Origin: Dactylorhiza incarnata
Lineage: Eukaryota; Streptophyta; Magnoliopsida; Asparagales; Orchidaceae
Direction of reading: 5' to 3'
NCBI GenBank assembly: GCA_033032865.1
Contig: JAWHQI010000304.1
Coordinates: 1,959,001-2,023,000, forward strand
DNA length: 64,000 nucleotides
The notes below the pieces were generated by a model. The model saw only the letters and a list, made by a program, of their open reading frames with translations, made no database searches and was not told the origin of the DNA. The position numbers and the translations under genes were made by a program. Numbering within the stretch: the first letter of the stretch is position 1; every line of letters begins with the position of its first letter. Of this stretch, positions 23,347-34,120 are shown piece after piece.

Positions 23347-24100
23347 GTAAGCAGTGGTATTAAGTAAAGCAGTAGTAAAGAAATGTAACTTTAATTTATA
23401 GGCATGCTCATACAAACCTATAGACCAATGAGTCGTTTAGCAGGGTCTATCATATAAAATGTCTCATAACCAATTTATACGATAGAGGTAAGGGTTGAAA
23501 TGCAATGATATGCTTGTCATGCAAGTATGTAGTTTAATGTCATGTTCATACAAGTGCAACTCACACACTACGACTCTATGAGCATAGACATTTAGTTCCC
23601 CCTTTTTGGAGCTATCAAAACTCCCAGGATACTCCCGTAGTAGCAAACGGAAGCGGTGGGTTGGGCCTCGCCCACCTCTAGGTTGGTATTTGCACTACCT
23701 GATCTAGACCTAACGTACGCCTCAACACTAAGAACACAACATCGGAGCTCCTGCGTACTCTTGCTGGTTTGACCACCAGACTTGTCTTGGTAAAGGGTTA
23801 TCCACACTTACCGAGCCCAAGTATTAATGTCGGTGCAACGACCATCAACACTAAGGACCCACCACCTTATGCACATGCAAACATGTTTACCATCTATCTC
23901 CGAGTCATAAGCTCTCCGGGCTAACCCGCCCGTCACAATAAACATACTGAGTCACAAGCTCACGGACACGATAGATGAAGTTGAAAAAACACAATAATTA
24001 ATTATAGATTCGCAATTGAATTTGAAATTGTGACTTATTGTCCCGAAAGTAAAGAAAACATAAAAATGGGGATTGCAAATACTGACAGAAATGACGCAGA
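23347..24100. repeat. Unidentified gypsy-like repeat, right part
   Basis: Continuation of the 16983-17610 repeat beyond the Copia-2 target duplication. Non-coding, and its right boundary with element D is not sharp. It may be part of element D's long untranslated region. Confidence 0.4.
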
Positions 24101-24149
24101 TCCTCCGCGTCGCAGGTGTGGGAAAGAATCCTCTCTCATGGGATGATCA

Positions 24150-25379
24150 TTCGTAGGGTTTTCCCCCGGACTCGTTCAGGGCTGACCATCCTAGCATTGA
24201 CGCTTTCAGAAATTCCCCAAGGATCCCTTGATGGACGAGACGCTCGGTCTCCTCCCTCAGCCGAGTGCTTTCTTCGGTCTTGTGCCCACGTCTGTGGTGG
24301 AAGTCTCAATATTTGCAACTGGTTGCATGTGATTGGGGGGGAGCGGCCTATGCCTCCGGAGAGCATCGTTGTTGCTGATGGCAAGAAGCACATTTGTCCA
24401 AGAGGTGTTGAGGGGGGTTAAACTTTGATGTTGTCAGTCCCCCCCCCCCCCCCCCCACCACCACGCATCGACGGGAGTCATCATGATGTCTGTCGTTTCA
24501 CAGTAGTGGAGCGACGGAAGAAATCCTTAAGTGACTCCCCCTTGTTCTTCCGGATCCTGGAGAGGTGAGAGGGGTCCCGAATGATTCGACGGTTGGCAAT
24601 AAACTGGTCGGTGAATAGCTGGGTTAATTATGCGAAGTTGTTGATTACTCTATCTTTCAAAGAATGGAACCACGTGCGAGCCCATCCCTTCAGAGTTTCC
24701 GGGAATACTTGGCACATAAGTTGATTAGGGGCATCGTAGATCTTCCTGATCGTTGCGAAGTGGTTGACGTGCTCCAACGGATCATCCGTTCTGTCGAAGG
24801 TTTCGAAGTTGGGTAGCTTGAACCCGCGTGACACAAGGTGCGCCAGGACTTACGGGGTGAGCGGAGAGCCGTGGTGAGTAGGGTATCGTACGTTTGTGTC
24901 TTGGTTCCCGCCATGCTCGTATTCCTCCTCGATCATGCGTCTCACATCCTCGTGGGTGAGCCTTCTGTCGGCCTGGGCGACATCTACTTCCATGTGACGG
25001 GGGTTCAGTTGTGCGTGCCCGGGAAGGCATATGGCCAGTGCGACGTGCATGAAGCTGGCAGTGTCAGATAGTTCGTCCGCAGTGGGTTCTTCGACTCGAG
25101 CAGAACCTTCAGGCAAGGCACGGTTTGGGACTAGTGGTGTTTGACCGCCCGGGGCGACGAGCGGATTGGGGGCATGGGAGACCCCAGATCGATCCCTCAG
25201 CAATGCGAGTACCTCGGTATGGCGCTCCTCTATTAAGTGCATGCGCTCCTCTACGGACGTTGTCATAGTGTCCAAAGCTCCCCGAGAGGTGACATGTTGC
25301 TCGCTGGTGAGTTGTCAGACAGATCAACACGCACCTCGTAAGTTGCCCCGTTGGATGCGTGAGTGCTTCTTCTTGCCAT
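24150..25379 (-). pseudogene. Element D: Tat-like Ty3/gypsy gag, heavily broken
   Basis: The minus-strand start MARRSTHASNG (ATG at 25377-25379) matches the start of element C gag. Next come an acidic linker with EEYEHGGNQ, the retrotransposon gag domain (GFKLPNFETFDRTDDPLEHV and PETLKGWARTWFHSL, about 24650-24830), and a decayed CCHC knuckle of the C-x2-H type near 24290. Breaks include a frameshift near 25270, stops near 24850 and 24628, and an 18-nt C run at 24439-24456. Gag coats element RNA. No pol is visible downstream. Confidence 0.85.
24439..24456. repeat. Poly(C) tract, 18 nt, in element D gag
   Basis: Lies in the spacer between the gag domain and the zinc knuckle of element D. Confidence 0.9.
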
Positions 25380-25471
25380 CACTTTCGGCTTAGAGTACTC
25401 TGCAGGGTGAGTAGGGTCTTCAGAAGTTCTTCGGGGAGTTAGGAACACATTTCCTACAGACAACGCTAAAC

Positions 25472-25686
25472 TGTTGTGGGTCGTTTAGCGCTCTCCCGGT
25501 CTGGAAGAATCAAACAACCTTAGCTCGAGAGTGAGTCGAGCGTGCAAACAGTTAAAAGAGAACAAACAACGGAGATGACAAGACTTTTTACGTGGAAAAT
25601 CTAGAAAGGGAAAAAATCTTGAACTAATTTGTTTGATGTTGCAAATGTTAGGATCGATCCGGTGCACGATGCTCCGTTTATAGGAT
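25472..25686 (-). repeat. Element D 5' LTR, interrupted by element C
   Basis: Starts TGTTGTGGGTCG beside a decayed primer-binding site (ACGCTAAAC). Its first ~100 bases are similar to the element C LTR. It is cut at 25686, where element C begins. The likely continuation is at 30482, where a second 'ctccgtttata' lies near 30510. The outer end is not identified. Confidence 0.6.
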
Positions 25687-26619
25687 TGTTGCGGGTCGCT
25701 TAGGGCTCTTGGTAGACCGGTTTAAATTGAACCGCCTTAGCTCGTGAGCGGTCTAAGCGCGCAAACAGTCAATTTGAGATCTGCTGAATACACAAGGACT
25801 TTTTAGCGTGGAAAACCCGGAAAGGGTGAAAAACCACGTGGCCGGAGTTGTGCCGACCAAATTTCACTATCTCCAGAGAGGTTACAATTAGATGCTAAGA
25901 GATCGAGCGCGACAGGCCGCTGCTCGTTACAATAGAGAGAGAGAGAGTGCACTTCGAGGGTGACAGACCACCTCTCGGAAAAACTAAGTATTTTTCCTAT
26001 GAGTACAGCAGTGAGCGAAAGTGAGAAGGCCTTGTCCGCTTTCCAGAGGATAGAGGTGAGACCGCCCTGTCTGCTTTTGAGAAGATGGAAGTGAGACTGC
26101 CTTGTCCGCTTTCTTGAGAACGAAAGTGGGACAGCCTTGTCCGCTTTTCTGAGAACGAAAGTGAGACAGCCTTGCCCGCTTTCGCGAAGAAGGAAATCTC
26201 TAAGTCCACGAAGAAGATCTTCAAGCACCGAAGGAGAATTCCGTGGAAATCTCCAAGGAGCTCTCTCTGGTCGTGAAGGTGGGGATCCTTTAAATGAAGC
26301 CTTGAGGGCCTTTTTATAGCTTTGACCGGGGGTAGCCCGGTAATTTTGCCATCGTAACCACCATAACCACCTTGGCGGACAAATCATATTTCCCGATTTG
26401 GGGCACTCGGATCACCATTTTTCGTAAATGACCATCTTGCCCTTTGAGGAAAGGCGACAAGCCGTTCCTGAAAAGTGAGAAACTGGCGCCGTTTCTAGCG
26501 CATCGTACTTGCGCGGCGGGTCCACCTCTTCCGCGATCCGGGGTTCGACTGGTCCCCCCTCCTCTCTTTAGCGGGGTTTTTCTCTAGACGCACCCCAAGG
26601 ACTTTATGGGTACGCAACA
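25687..26619 (-). repeat. Element C 3' LTR (933 bp)
   Basis: Contains five diverged copies of a ~35-bp unit (cttgtccgctttc..., about 26031-26185). It is nearly identical to the other LTR by eye. The long open frame through it (25803-26387) is a by-product of those repeats. Confidence 0.9.
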
Positions 26620-26899
26620 TAAGCCCCCCAAACCTCCGGAGTCTGAATCTCGTTGCGAGGAGTTCGGAGGTTTTGATTTTCCTGCGGCGGCTTTATCCAT
26701 TGTTCTCTTCGCGGTGCCCTGGGTAGGATCTGCTGCCTAGTATTGATATCTGAACAGTTTGAGGGTTTCCTGTAAAATTTTGCACGGTTCTGAGCCCGCG
26801 ACTTTTTTATAATAGAAAGTTAGCTTGCACAAGTCTGGGCTTGCGGCTTTTTTGCACGAGTCTGGCTCGCGGATTTTTTGCACGAGTCTGGCTCGCGGC

Positions 26900-27185
26900 T
26901 TGGCCGGTGAATAGCGTTTGTATTCAAACCGAGGGTGAACGTAAGGGGGGCAGACCCCTACGACACCGGGACTTGACGGCGGAGGAGAAGGGCGGGCTTT
27001 CAATCGACGGCGGTACAAAGTCCCCGGGGCAGGTCCCCGAAGTGGCCGGTGAATAGCGGGTGTATTCAAACCGGGGGCGAACGTAAGGGGGGCAGGCCCC
27101 TACGACGCTAGGACTTGACGGCGGAGGAGAAGGGTGGACCTTCAATCGACGGCGGTGCAAAGTCCCTAAGGCAGGGCCCCAAAGT
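26900..27185. repeat. Tandem duplication of ~141 bp in element C
   Basis: 'ggccggtgaatagcg' starts a unit at about 26900 and again at about 27041. Both copies contain 'acttgacggcggaggagaag' and 'cgacggcggt'. A shorter motif, ttgcacgagtctgg(c)tcgcgg, also recurs near 26777, 26827, 26850, 26878 and 27283. Confidence 0.8.
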
Positions 27186-27307
27186 AAAGATTTTTCCTTT
27201 ATTAAATATAGGTGGCGAGGTATGTGCCTATTTTTGTAGTAAGAAGTCTTTTTAAACATAGTTTTTTCAACACAAGACAAGTTTGCACGAGTCTGAGCTC
27301 GCAGCGT

Positions 27308-27688
27308 AGCAGCGCCGAGGCAATGTGCCCAAGCAACGCCGAGGCCAGGTGCCCAAGCAGCGCCGAGGCAATGTGCCCAAGCAGCGCCGAGGCCAGGTGC
27401 CCAAGCAGCGCCGAGGCAATGTGCCCAAGCAGCGCCGAGGCAAGGTGCCCAAGCAGCGCCGAGGCAATATGCCCAAGCAGCGCCGAGGCAATGTGCCCAA
27501 GCAGCGCCGAGGCAATGTGCCCAAGCAGCGCCGAGGCAAGGTGCCCAAGCAGCGCCGAGGCAATGTGCCCAAGCAGCGCCGAGGCAATGTGCCCAAGCAG
27601 CGCCGAGGCAATGTGCCCAAGCAGCGCCGAGGCAATGTGCCCAAGCAGCGCCGAGGCAAGGTGCCCAAGCAGCGCCGAGGCAATGTGG
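27308..27688. repeat. 24-bp tandem array, about 16 copies, in element C
   Basis: The unit 'agcagcgccgaggcaatgtg' plus four bases repeats with a strict 24-bp period. It varies mainly at three codon positions (caatgt, caaggt, ccaggt). Because 24 is a multiple of three, frames stay open on both strands (KQRRGNVP on plus, LGAAWAHC on minus). Placement between the gag end and the 3' LTR matches the hypervariable 3' region known for Tat/Ogre gypsy elements. I do not regard the frames as genes. Confidence 0.9.
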
Positions 27689-28031
27689 TCTTTTGGGCAG
27701 ACCTAGTTGAAATTGTCGTACATGACGCTTATCCTCCACTCGCGAGAGGCCTCTTCTCTTCACCATGTTGGCGAATTTGCTACTATGTGTTAGTATCGAA
27801 GATCGTGGGCTTAACTTTCACTGCCTTGTTTTAGACGATTCACGTTGCTGATAGAGCCAGAGAATAACTGTAGTAAATTTGAACACACAACAGATACATG
27901 TGCACAAGTGCAATCTTGTGGCTTACTGTTTTAAAAGCAAAAACTGGAAGAAAACTAGAAATTGACGGTAGATGAGACGCGGGTTGTGCGCGCTCTACTA
28001 TGGGGAAGTTCCCCTGTCCAGTACCGTTTGC

Positions 28032-29495
28032 TTATCCGCGTCGGTGTACGACGTTGTCCTCTACCGGATTGTCAGCCTGCGGTCCGTGCTGGTTTGAGAC
28101 CTGGTTTAGTAAAAACCTTCCGAGGAGGCCTTGCTGGACAAGACGCTCGATTTCCTCCTTCAACCGCTTGCAGCTTTCAGTACTGTGTCCGTGACCGCGA
28201 TGGAAGTCGCAATATTGCGTCTGGTCTCTTCCGCTCGACGTAAGCGGTTCGGGCCTGCGGAGCGCGTTGCTACCGCGGACGGCGAGGAAAACGTTAGTCC
28301 TGGTGGTGTTCAAGGGAGTGCAGTCCTGATGCTGGTGAGATCTTCGGTCTCGGTTGTGGTTGTCGTGATGCTTGTTGTTCCTGTTGGGAACTGTCTGCGG
28401 CGGCGACTCCTCTTTCTTCCTCTTCAAGCTCCCCTCGAACTGCCGGCGGTGTGCTTCGATGGCCTCATCGGCGGCTATCTGAGCTTCAACTCGGTGAACG
28501 AGGTCGGGGTAACTTGGTACGGTTTCTCTCATAAGAGCTGAGTAAAAGCCACTCGGGCGGAGTCCTCCAAGGAAGACTCCCCGCAAGAGCTCGGGATCGA
28601 CTCCTGGGATCTGTCGAGCCTCCGTAGTGAAGCGTCGGAAGAAATCTTTGAGTGTTTCTCCGTTGTTTTGGCGGATCCCTGAGAGATGGGAGGGATCTCG
28701 GACAATTCTGCGGTTGGCGATGAATTGGTCCACGAACTGCTGCGTCATTTCTGCGAAGTTGTTGATGGCCCCATCTCGCAGGGAGTGGAACCAAGTGCGT
28801 GTTTGTCCCTTTAAGGTTGCTGGGAACACTTGACAAAGGAGTTGATCGGGAGCGATGTAAATCCTCATGATGGTGGTGAAGTGATTGACATGTTCCAGGG
28901 GGTCGTCCGTCCCATCGAACGTTTCGATGTTGGGAAGCTTGAAGCCGTTCGGAATTGGATGAGCCAATACTTGAGGCGATAGGGGGGAGCCGCGGTGTGC
29001 GGGACGGCGGGCGAGAGTTGTGCGTCGTCCTGCTTGGGCGTACTATTCTTCTATCATGTCGCGTATTTCCTCTCGCGTGGTTCTTTCCACTGCTCGGACG
29101 GGAGCAGCTCTTCCTTGGCGGGGGCGATTGGGGTCAGCCTCCGGTCCTCCGACCGGCGGAGCAGGATGTGCAGAGCTTGCAGCGTCAGAGAAATCTTCAG
29201 AGACTTCATCTTCCTGAACGGCTCCCTTGACCGGAGCATGGTTCGGAACTGGGGGTGGCGGAGCGTTTGATGCTGGAGGCTGAATGGGAACTCGAGGTGG
29301 CCCTAGGTTTCTCACGAGAGTCAGCATCTCGGCTTGCTGCTCTTCCATTTGTCGAATGCGACCTTCCAGAACCGTCGCAGGCGTAAGCACTGCCTCTTCT
29401 GCGAGAGGCGCATTGATGAGCGAGTGGGAGGGAGCTGGGTCGACGCGTCCCTCCGGCATTGATCCATCGGTAGTGCGAGCACTCTTTCTTGCCAT
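28032..29495 (-). pseudogene. Element C gag, one in-frame stop
   Basis: Start MARKSARTTDGSMPEG (ATG 29493-29495). The open frame runs to 28032, about 487 codons. It is interrupted only by a TAG at 29043-29045, just after REEIRDMIEE, where element D has Glu. Domain order: a variable N-terminus with a short coiled-coil-like IRQMEEQQAEMLTLVRNL; the retrotransposon gag domain (FDGTDDPLEHVNHFTTIM, LKGQTRTWFHSL, FVDQFIANRR); a basic KRKKEESPP region; and a YCDFHRGHGHSTESCKRL zinc knuckle (C-x2-H-x4-H-x4-C) typical of Tat-lineage Gag. Near-intactness in an element without pol suggests Gag has been kept for function. Confidence 0.9.
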
Positions 29496-29530
29496 TGCAG
29501 TTGGCCTTTTAAGAGTTTTGGGAATCCTTC

Positions 29531-29548
29531 CCACAGACGGCGCCAAAC
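29531..29548 (-). other. Element C primer-binding site
   Basis: Minus strand GTTTGGCGCCGTCTGTGG directly after the LTR. The TGGCGCCG core is common in plant gypsy elements of this group. Confidence 0.8.
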
Positions 29549-30481
29549 TGTTGCGGGTCGCTTAGGGCTCTTGGTAGACCGGTTTAAATTGAACCGCCTT
29601 AGCTCGTGAGCGGTCTAAGCGCGCAAACAGTCAATTTGAGATCTGCTGAATACACAAGGACTTTTTAGCGTGGAAAACTCGGAAAGGGTGAAAAACCACG
29701 TGGCCGGAGCTGTGCCGACCAAATTTCACTATCTCCAGAGAGGTTACAATTAGATGCTAAGAGATCGAGCGCGACAGGCCGCTGCTCGTTACAATAGAGA
29801 GAGAGAGAGAGCACTTCGAGGGTGACAGACCACCTCTCAGAAAAACTAAGTATTTTTCCTATGAGTACAACAGTGAGCGAAAGTGAGAAGGTCTTGTCCG
29901 CTTTCCAGAGGACAGAGGTGAGACCGCCCTGTCTGCTTTTGAGAAGACGGAAGTGAGACTGCCTTGTCCGCTTTCTTGAGAACGAAAGTGGGACAACCTT
30001 GTCCGCTTTCCTGAGAACGAAAGTGAGACAGCCTTGTCCGCTTTCGCGAAGAAGGAAATCTCTAAGTCCATGAAGAAGATCTTCAAGCACCGAAGGAGAA
30101 TTCCGTGGAAATCTCCAAGGAGCTCTCTCTGGTCGTGAAGGCGGGGATCCTTTAAATGAAGCCTCGGGGGCCTTTTTATAGCTTTGATCGGGGGTAGCCC
30201 GGTAATTTTGCCATCGTAACCACCATAACCACCTTGGCGGACAAATCATATTTCCCGATTTGGGGCACTCGGATCACCATTTTTCGTAAATGACCATCTT
30301 GCCCTTTGAGGAAAGGCGACAAGCCGTTCCTGAAAAGTGAGAAACTGACGCCGTTTCTAGCGCGTCGTACTTGCGCGGCGGGTCATCCTCTTCCGCGATC
30401 CGGGGTTCGACTGGTCCCCCCTCCTCTCTTTAGCGGGGTTTTTCTCTAGACGCACCCCAAGGCCTTTATGGGTACGCAACA
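29549..30481 (-). repeat. Element C 5' LTR (933 bp)
   Basis: Same length and order as 25687-26619, including the five ~35-bp repeats (29895-30049) and a GA run. It differs at only a small number of bases by eye. DNA from 30487 to about 30760 is AT-rich and unrecognised; 30770-30846 is the end of a Tourist-like MITE (CACCAAACATAGCC, then TTA). Confidence 0.9.
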
Positions 30482-30849
30482 AAGATCTTCGGGATGGTGC
30501 TGGTCACCACTCCGTTTATATGAGCCTAAGAATAGTAATTAAGAAAATCAAAATTTGTTTGTCATCTAAGCTATTTTCTCTCTCCTATATTGCCACCTAA
30601 GCAAACAAATACTTATTTTTCATTAAATATATTTGTTTAATTTTATTTGGGAACTAATTTAATTACAAAAAAGATAAACTTTACTCTTTAGAGACTTAAA
30701 TCTTAAAAATAAAAAAGTTATAGGACAAATTTCATAAATATTTCAAAAATTAGGAAACAAAATCCACATTTAGGCGGTAGGGCGGTCACGAACTACGGTT
30801 CACGAGCACCGTGTTCACGACCGCCTCCACCGCACCAAACATAGCCTTA

Positions 30850-31442
30850 GGCTTTGTTTGGTACAGCAGTGATGGTCGGAAACGCATCGATTAAATCGTT
30901 ATTCGTTAATGATCACCTAAAAAATTTTGTCCGTTTGAGCATAAAAGTTGATGAAGTTCCTTAAGTGGGCATTATGTCACGGATCTGCATTTGAGTGCAT
31001 TTGGGGGGTTAATAGCCCGGATGAATTCAGAGTAATCTAGAAGCTTGTATATGGTAGATGCTAGAAAGTTCTAGATAATTCATGATCATGTATATACTAG
31101 ATTTGTATAGAACACTCTAGAATGGTAGTAGTCTAGAAACTTCTATGTTTTGGAGGGAAACCTCTTTGGGGGCTATAAAAGGGGAAGACCCCCCTCATTT
31201 GTATCCATCCAAGTTTTGGAGAAGCGATAGAGTTCTTTGAGTTTCCTTTGCAATTGTGAGTTCTCTTGAGTTCTACTTTGCATCCGTTCTTTATCACCAC
31301 CTAGTTCTTGCAGGAGAGGCTGACTTAGCTTGGCTACGCGGAGTGGCAAGGAGGAGCTAAGGCCGCACGGGAGCTTGTAAGAAGACAAGTCCGTGACAAT
31401 TAACCCATATTCACGACCGCCACCACCTTGCCAAACCGAGCC
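30850..31442. mobile_element. Tourist-like MITE interrupted by a solo LTR
   Basis: The left end GGCTTTGTTTGGTAC follows a TTA shared with the neighbouring MITE end. The right end is GCCAAACCGAGCC with TTG after it (a changed TTA). Interior motifs (ataaaagttgatgaagttcctt; attcacgaccgcc) match the 39417 copy. A 424-bp LTR sits inside. Confidence 0.7.
30975..31398 (+). mobile_element. Solo LTR inside a MITE
   Basis: Starts TGTCACGGATC and ends AGTCCGTGACA, inverted ends of at least 10 bp. It has a strong TATA box (GCTATAAAAGGGG, near 31172). ATTA occurs on both sides (30971-30974 and 31399-31402), consistent with a target duplication. No primer-binding site or purine tract adjoins it, so unequal recombination has probably removed the interior. 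Strand is taken from the TATA box. Confidence 0.75.
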
Positions 31443-31728
31443 TTGACCCTAGCTATCAAGAATATATCAACGGCGCATATAAGGAAATAATATACTCGAT
31501 CTACCTACTAGCTGGGTTAGAATTAATATTATATTATATTTAGCCATTTTATTCGGTTGTTTCATTCAAACTCCATGGCGATCGAGTTAATGGGCACCCA
31601 TCGATGAATATTAATAATATAATATATAGTTGTCGAAGGAAATATACAGGGAGAGACAGCTAATAAAAAGCCAATTAAATTAAAATAATAAGGCAATAAT
31701 TAAGAGGCATGAGGGCGGCAATGAAGAC

Positions 31729-31735
31729 TATAAAA
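31729..31735 (+). promoter_or_regulatory. TATA box of the extensin gene
   Basis: TATAAAA, 121 bases before the chosen start codon. It also argues against the in-frame ATG at 31709, which lies upstream of it. Confidence 0.65.
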
Positions 31736-31855
31736 GCTAAGGACTCCAAGCCATTCATAGCACTCAAAAGTGGCTCTCTCATCTCATCATCAGCTGGAAT
31801 TGTGAGGAGGAAACAAGCTAGGCCTCCGCCTTTAGCCAGCCCACAGCGGGGGACC

Positions 31856-33763
31856 ATGGAAGGTCACCGCATATTGCGGCGAGCGCCGCCGCTTTTGCTT
31901 ATGATGGCGGTGTGTCTCATTGCCACGATGGTGGAGGCGGATTCTAAGCATTATGTTTACGCATCTCCGCCACCGCCTCCATCTCCCTCTCATCAACATC
32001 CGTATCACTATAAATCTCCTCCGCCGCCGTCTCCTCCACGGCGCCATCCATATCATTATAAATCACCACCACCTCCATCCCCATCTCCCCCTCCACCATA
32101 TTATTACAAATCTCCACCCCCGCCGTCACCATCTCCTCCTCCGTATTACTATAAATCTCCTCCGCCGCCGTCTCCTCCACGGCGTCGTCGATATCATTAT
32201 AAATCACCACCACCACCATCTCCATCTCCCCCTCCGCCATACCATTACAAATCACCACCGCCACCATCTCCGTCTCCTCCGCCTCCGTATCACTATAAGT
32301 CTCCTCCTCCTCCATCTCCTTCCCCACCTCCTCCATATTACTACAAGTCACCACCCCCGCCGTCACCATCTCCTCCTCCACCATACTATTACAAATCCCC
32401 ACCGCCGCCATCTCCCTCTCCTCCGCCTCCGTATCACTACAAATCTCCTCCTCCTCCATCTCCTTCCCCACCACCCCCATATTACTACAAGTCACCACCC
32501 CCGCCGTCACCATCTCCTCCTCCACCATACTATTACAAATCCCCACCGCCGCCATCTCCCTCTCCTCCGCCTCCGTATCACTACAAATCTCCTCCTCCTC
32601 CATCTCCTTCCCCGCCACCTCCATATTACTACAAGTCACCACCCCCACCATCACCATCTCCTCCTCCACCATACTATTACAAATCCCCACCGCCCCCATC
32701 TCCCTCTCCCCCGCCTCCGTATCACTACAAATCTCCTCCTCCCCCATCTCCTTCACCACCGCCTCCATATTACTACAAGTCACCACCCCCGCCGTCGCCA
32801 TCTCCTCCTCCTCCATACCATTACAAATCTCCACCTCCCCCATCTCCCTCTCCACCCCCTCCTTATTACTACAAGTCTCCTCCTCCTCCATCTTCTTCAC
32901 CACCCCCTCCATATTACTATAAGTCACCTCCCCCACCGTCACCATCTCCGCCGCCTCCTTATCACTACAAGTCCCCTCCTCCTCCATCTCCTTCCCCTCC
33001 CCCACCGTACTACTATAAGTCACCTCCGCCGCCATCACCCTCCCCACCACCTCCATATCATTACAAATCTCCACCACCCCCATCGCCCTCTCCCCCGCCT
33101 CCGTATCACTACAAGTCTCCTCCTCCCCCATCTCCTTCACCACCTCCTCCATATTACTACAAGTCACCTCCCCCGCCGTCGCCATCTCCTCCCCCTCCAT
33201 ACCATTACAAATCTCCACCTCCCCCATCTCCCTCTCCACCCCCTCCTTATTACTACAAGTCTCCTCCTCCTCCATCTCCTTCCCCACCTCCTCCGTATCA
33301 TTACAAATCTCCACCACCACCGGCACCCTCTCCTCCACCTCCTTATCACTACAAGTCCCCTCCTCCTCCATCTCCTTCCCCTCCCCCTCCATACCATTAT
33401 AAGTCACCTCCCCCGCCATCTCCATCTCCTCCTCCACCGTACCATTACAAATCCCCGCCGCCACCATCGCCCTCCCCTCCTCCTCCCTATTACTATAAAT
33501 CCCCTCCGCCGCCATCTCCTTCCCCGCCCCCTCCATATCACTACAAATCACCACCTCCACCGTCTCCATCCCCTCCTCCGCCATACTATTACAAATCCCC
33601 ACCACCACCATCTCCCTCTCCTCCTCCTCCCTACCACTATAAATCTCCTCCTCCGCCTTCTCCTTCACCCCCTCCTCCATACTATTACAAATCACCACCC
33701 CCGCCATCCCCTTCACCTCCTCCACCTTATCACTACAAATCTCCTCCTCCCCCTTATTATTAG
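31856..33763 (+). CDS. Extensin (hydroxyproline-rich cell-wall glycoprotein)
   Basis: Single exon, 635 residues from MEGHRILRRAPP. The N-terminus has a basic start and a hydrophobic LLLMMAVCLIATMVEA signal peptide, so the protein is secreted to the wall. The mature part is about 37 repeats of a 16-residue unit, SPPPPSPSPPPP followed by YYYK or YHYK. Ser-Pro4 blocks are sites of proline hydroxylation and arabinosylation; Y-X-Y-K motifs are the known sites of isodityrosine cross-links. Early repeats deviate (PPRRHPYHYK, PPRRRRYHYK). In the middle, YYYK-YYYK-YHYK recurs as a 48-residue superunit at least three times. It ends SPPPPYY. I chose this start because an upstream in-frame ATG (31709) precedes the TATA box and lacks a signal peptide. 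AATAAA-like signals lie near 33915 and 34015. Long open frames in other frames and on the other strand are shadows of the repeats. Confidence 0.95.
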   Translation: MEGHRILRRAPPLLLMMAVCLIATMVEADSKHYVYASPPPPPSPSHQHPYHYKSPPPPSPPRRHPYHYKSPPPPSPSPPPPYYYKSPPPPSPSPPPYYYKSPPPPSPPRRRRYHYKSPPPPSPSPPPPYHYKSPPPPSPSPPPPYHYKSPPPPSPSPPPPYYYKSPPPPSPSPPPPYYYKSPPPPSPSPPPPYHYKSPPPPSPSPPPPYYYKSPPPPSPSPPPPYYYKSPPPPSPSPPPPYHYKSPPPPSPSPPPPYYYKSPPPPSPSPPPPYYYKSPPPPSPSPPPPYHYKSPPPPSPSPPPPYYYKSPPPPSPSPPPPYHYKSPPPPSPSPPPPYYYKSPPPPSSSPPPPYYYKSPPPPSPSPPPPYHYKSPPPPSPSPPPPYYYKSPPPPSPSPPPPYHYKSPPPPSPSPPPPYHYKSPPPPSPSPPPPYYYKSPPPPSPSPPPPYHYKSPPPPSPSPPPPYYYKSPPPPSPSPPPPYHYKSPPPPAPSPPPPYHYKSPPPPSPSPPPPYHYKSPPPPSPSPPPPYHYKSPPPPSPSPPPPYYYKSPPPPSPSPPPPYHYKSPPPPSPSPPPPYYYKSPPPPSPSPPPPYHYKSPPPPSPSPPPPYYYKSPPPPSPSPPPPYHYKSPPPPYY

Positions 33764-34120
33764 TCTCATCATCTACCACCGCCTCCTCCTCTACCTTTCA
33801 ACTAGAATCATACTTTCCTATGCCACCAAAGTTCTTGGTGTCATGAGTGTAATAAATGGGTTTGGGATGGTCTTCTTTCATCAAATGGAATTGGTATCCT
33901 CTTTGCATCGATCAAAAATAAAGTGGAGGGAGCCGAACCCGAAGAAGGATGGTGAAAGCAGCAAAAATCATGTAATAGTTGACGAAATTGTTAGGTTGTG
34001 TTTTGTGATCTCTTAATAAATCTCCTTAAAATTTTATTTATTTTTGAGCTTGAATTCTAAAAAAAAATATTGTTTTCTTGAATATTATTATTTTTAATCC
34101 ATCAGAATGATACATATATG

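Larger units (their letters stand above)
25687..30481 (-). mobile_element. Element C: gag-only Tat-like gypsy retrotransposon
   Basis: Two same-strand 933-bp LTRs (25687-26619 and 29549-30481) with TGTTGCG...GCAACA-type ends enclose a 2.9-kb interior. The primer-binding site lies at 29531-29548 and the purine tract (GGTTTGGGGGGC, minus strand) beside 26620. Flanks AGGAT (25682-25686) and AAGAT (30482-30486) are a 5-bp target duplication with one change. The interior has gag but no protease, integrase or reverse transcriptase, plus tandem repeats before the 3' LTR. It therefore looks like a non-autonomous element that keeps only Gag. It is inserted in the LTR of element D. Confidence 0.85.

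Noticed and set aside
27308..27688. CRISPR-like repeat array
   Set aside because: Units are head-to-tail with no unique spacers, in a plant nuclear retroelement.
26924..27834. Open frames across the 24-bp array (LGAAWAHC and KQRRGNVP repeats)
   Set aside because: Open only because the period is a multiple of three; no gene-like flanks or homology.
25803..30249. 194-codon minus frames at 25803-26387 and 29665-30249
   Set aside because: They lie wholly in the element C LTRs and arise from the ~35-bp repeats.
31709..31855. Upstream in-frame start for the extensin
   Set aside because: It precedes the TATA box and gives no signal peptide; the ATG at 31856 is followed by a clear one.
31920..34016. 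Long open frames overlapping the extensin (plus, 698 codons; minus 31944-33779, 611 codons)
   Set aside because: CCN-rich repeats lack stop codons in other frames. These frames have no start context or family motifs and follow the repeat period exactly.
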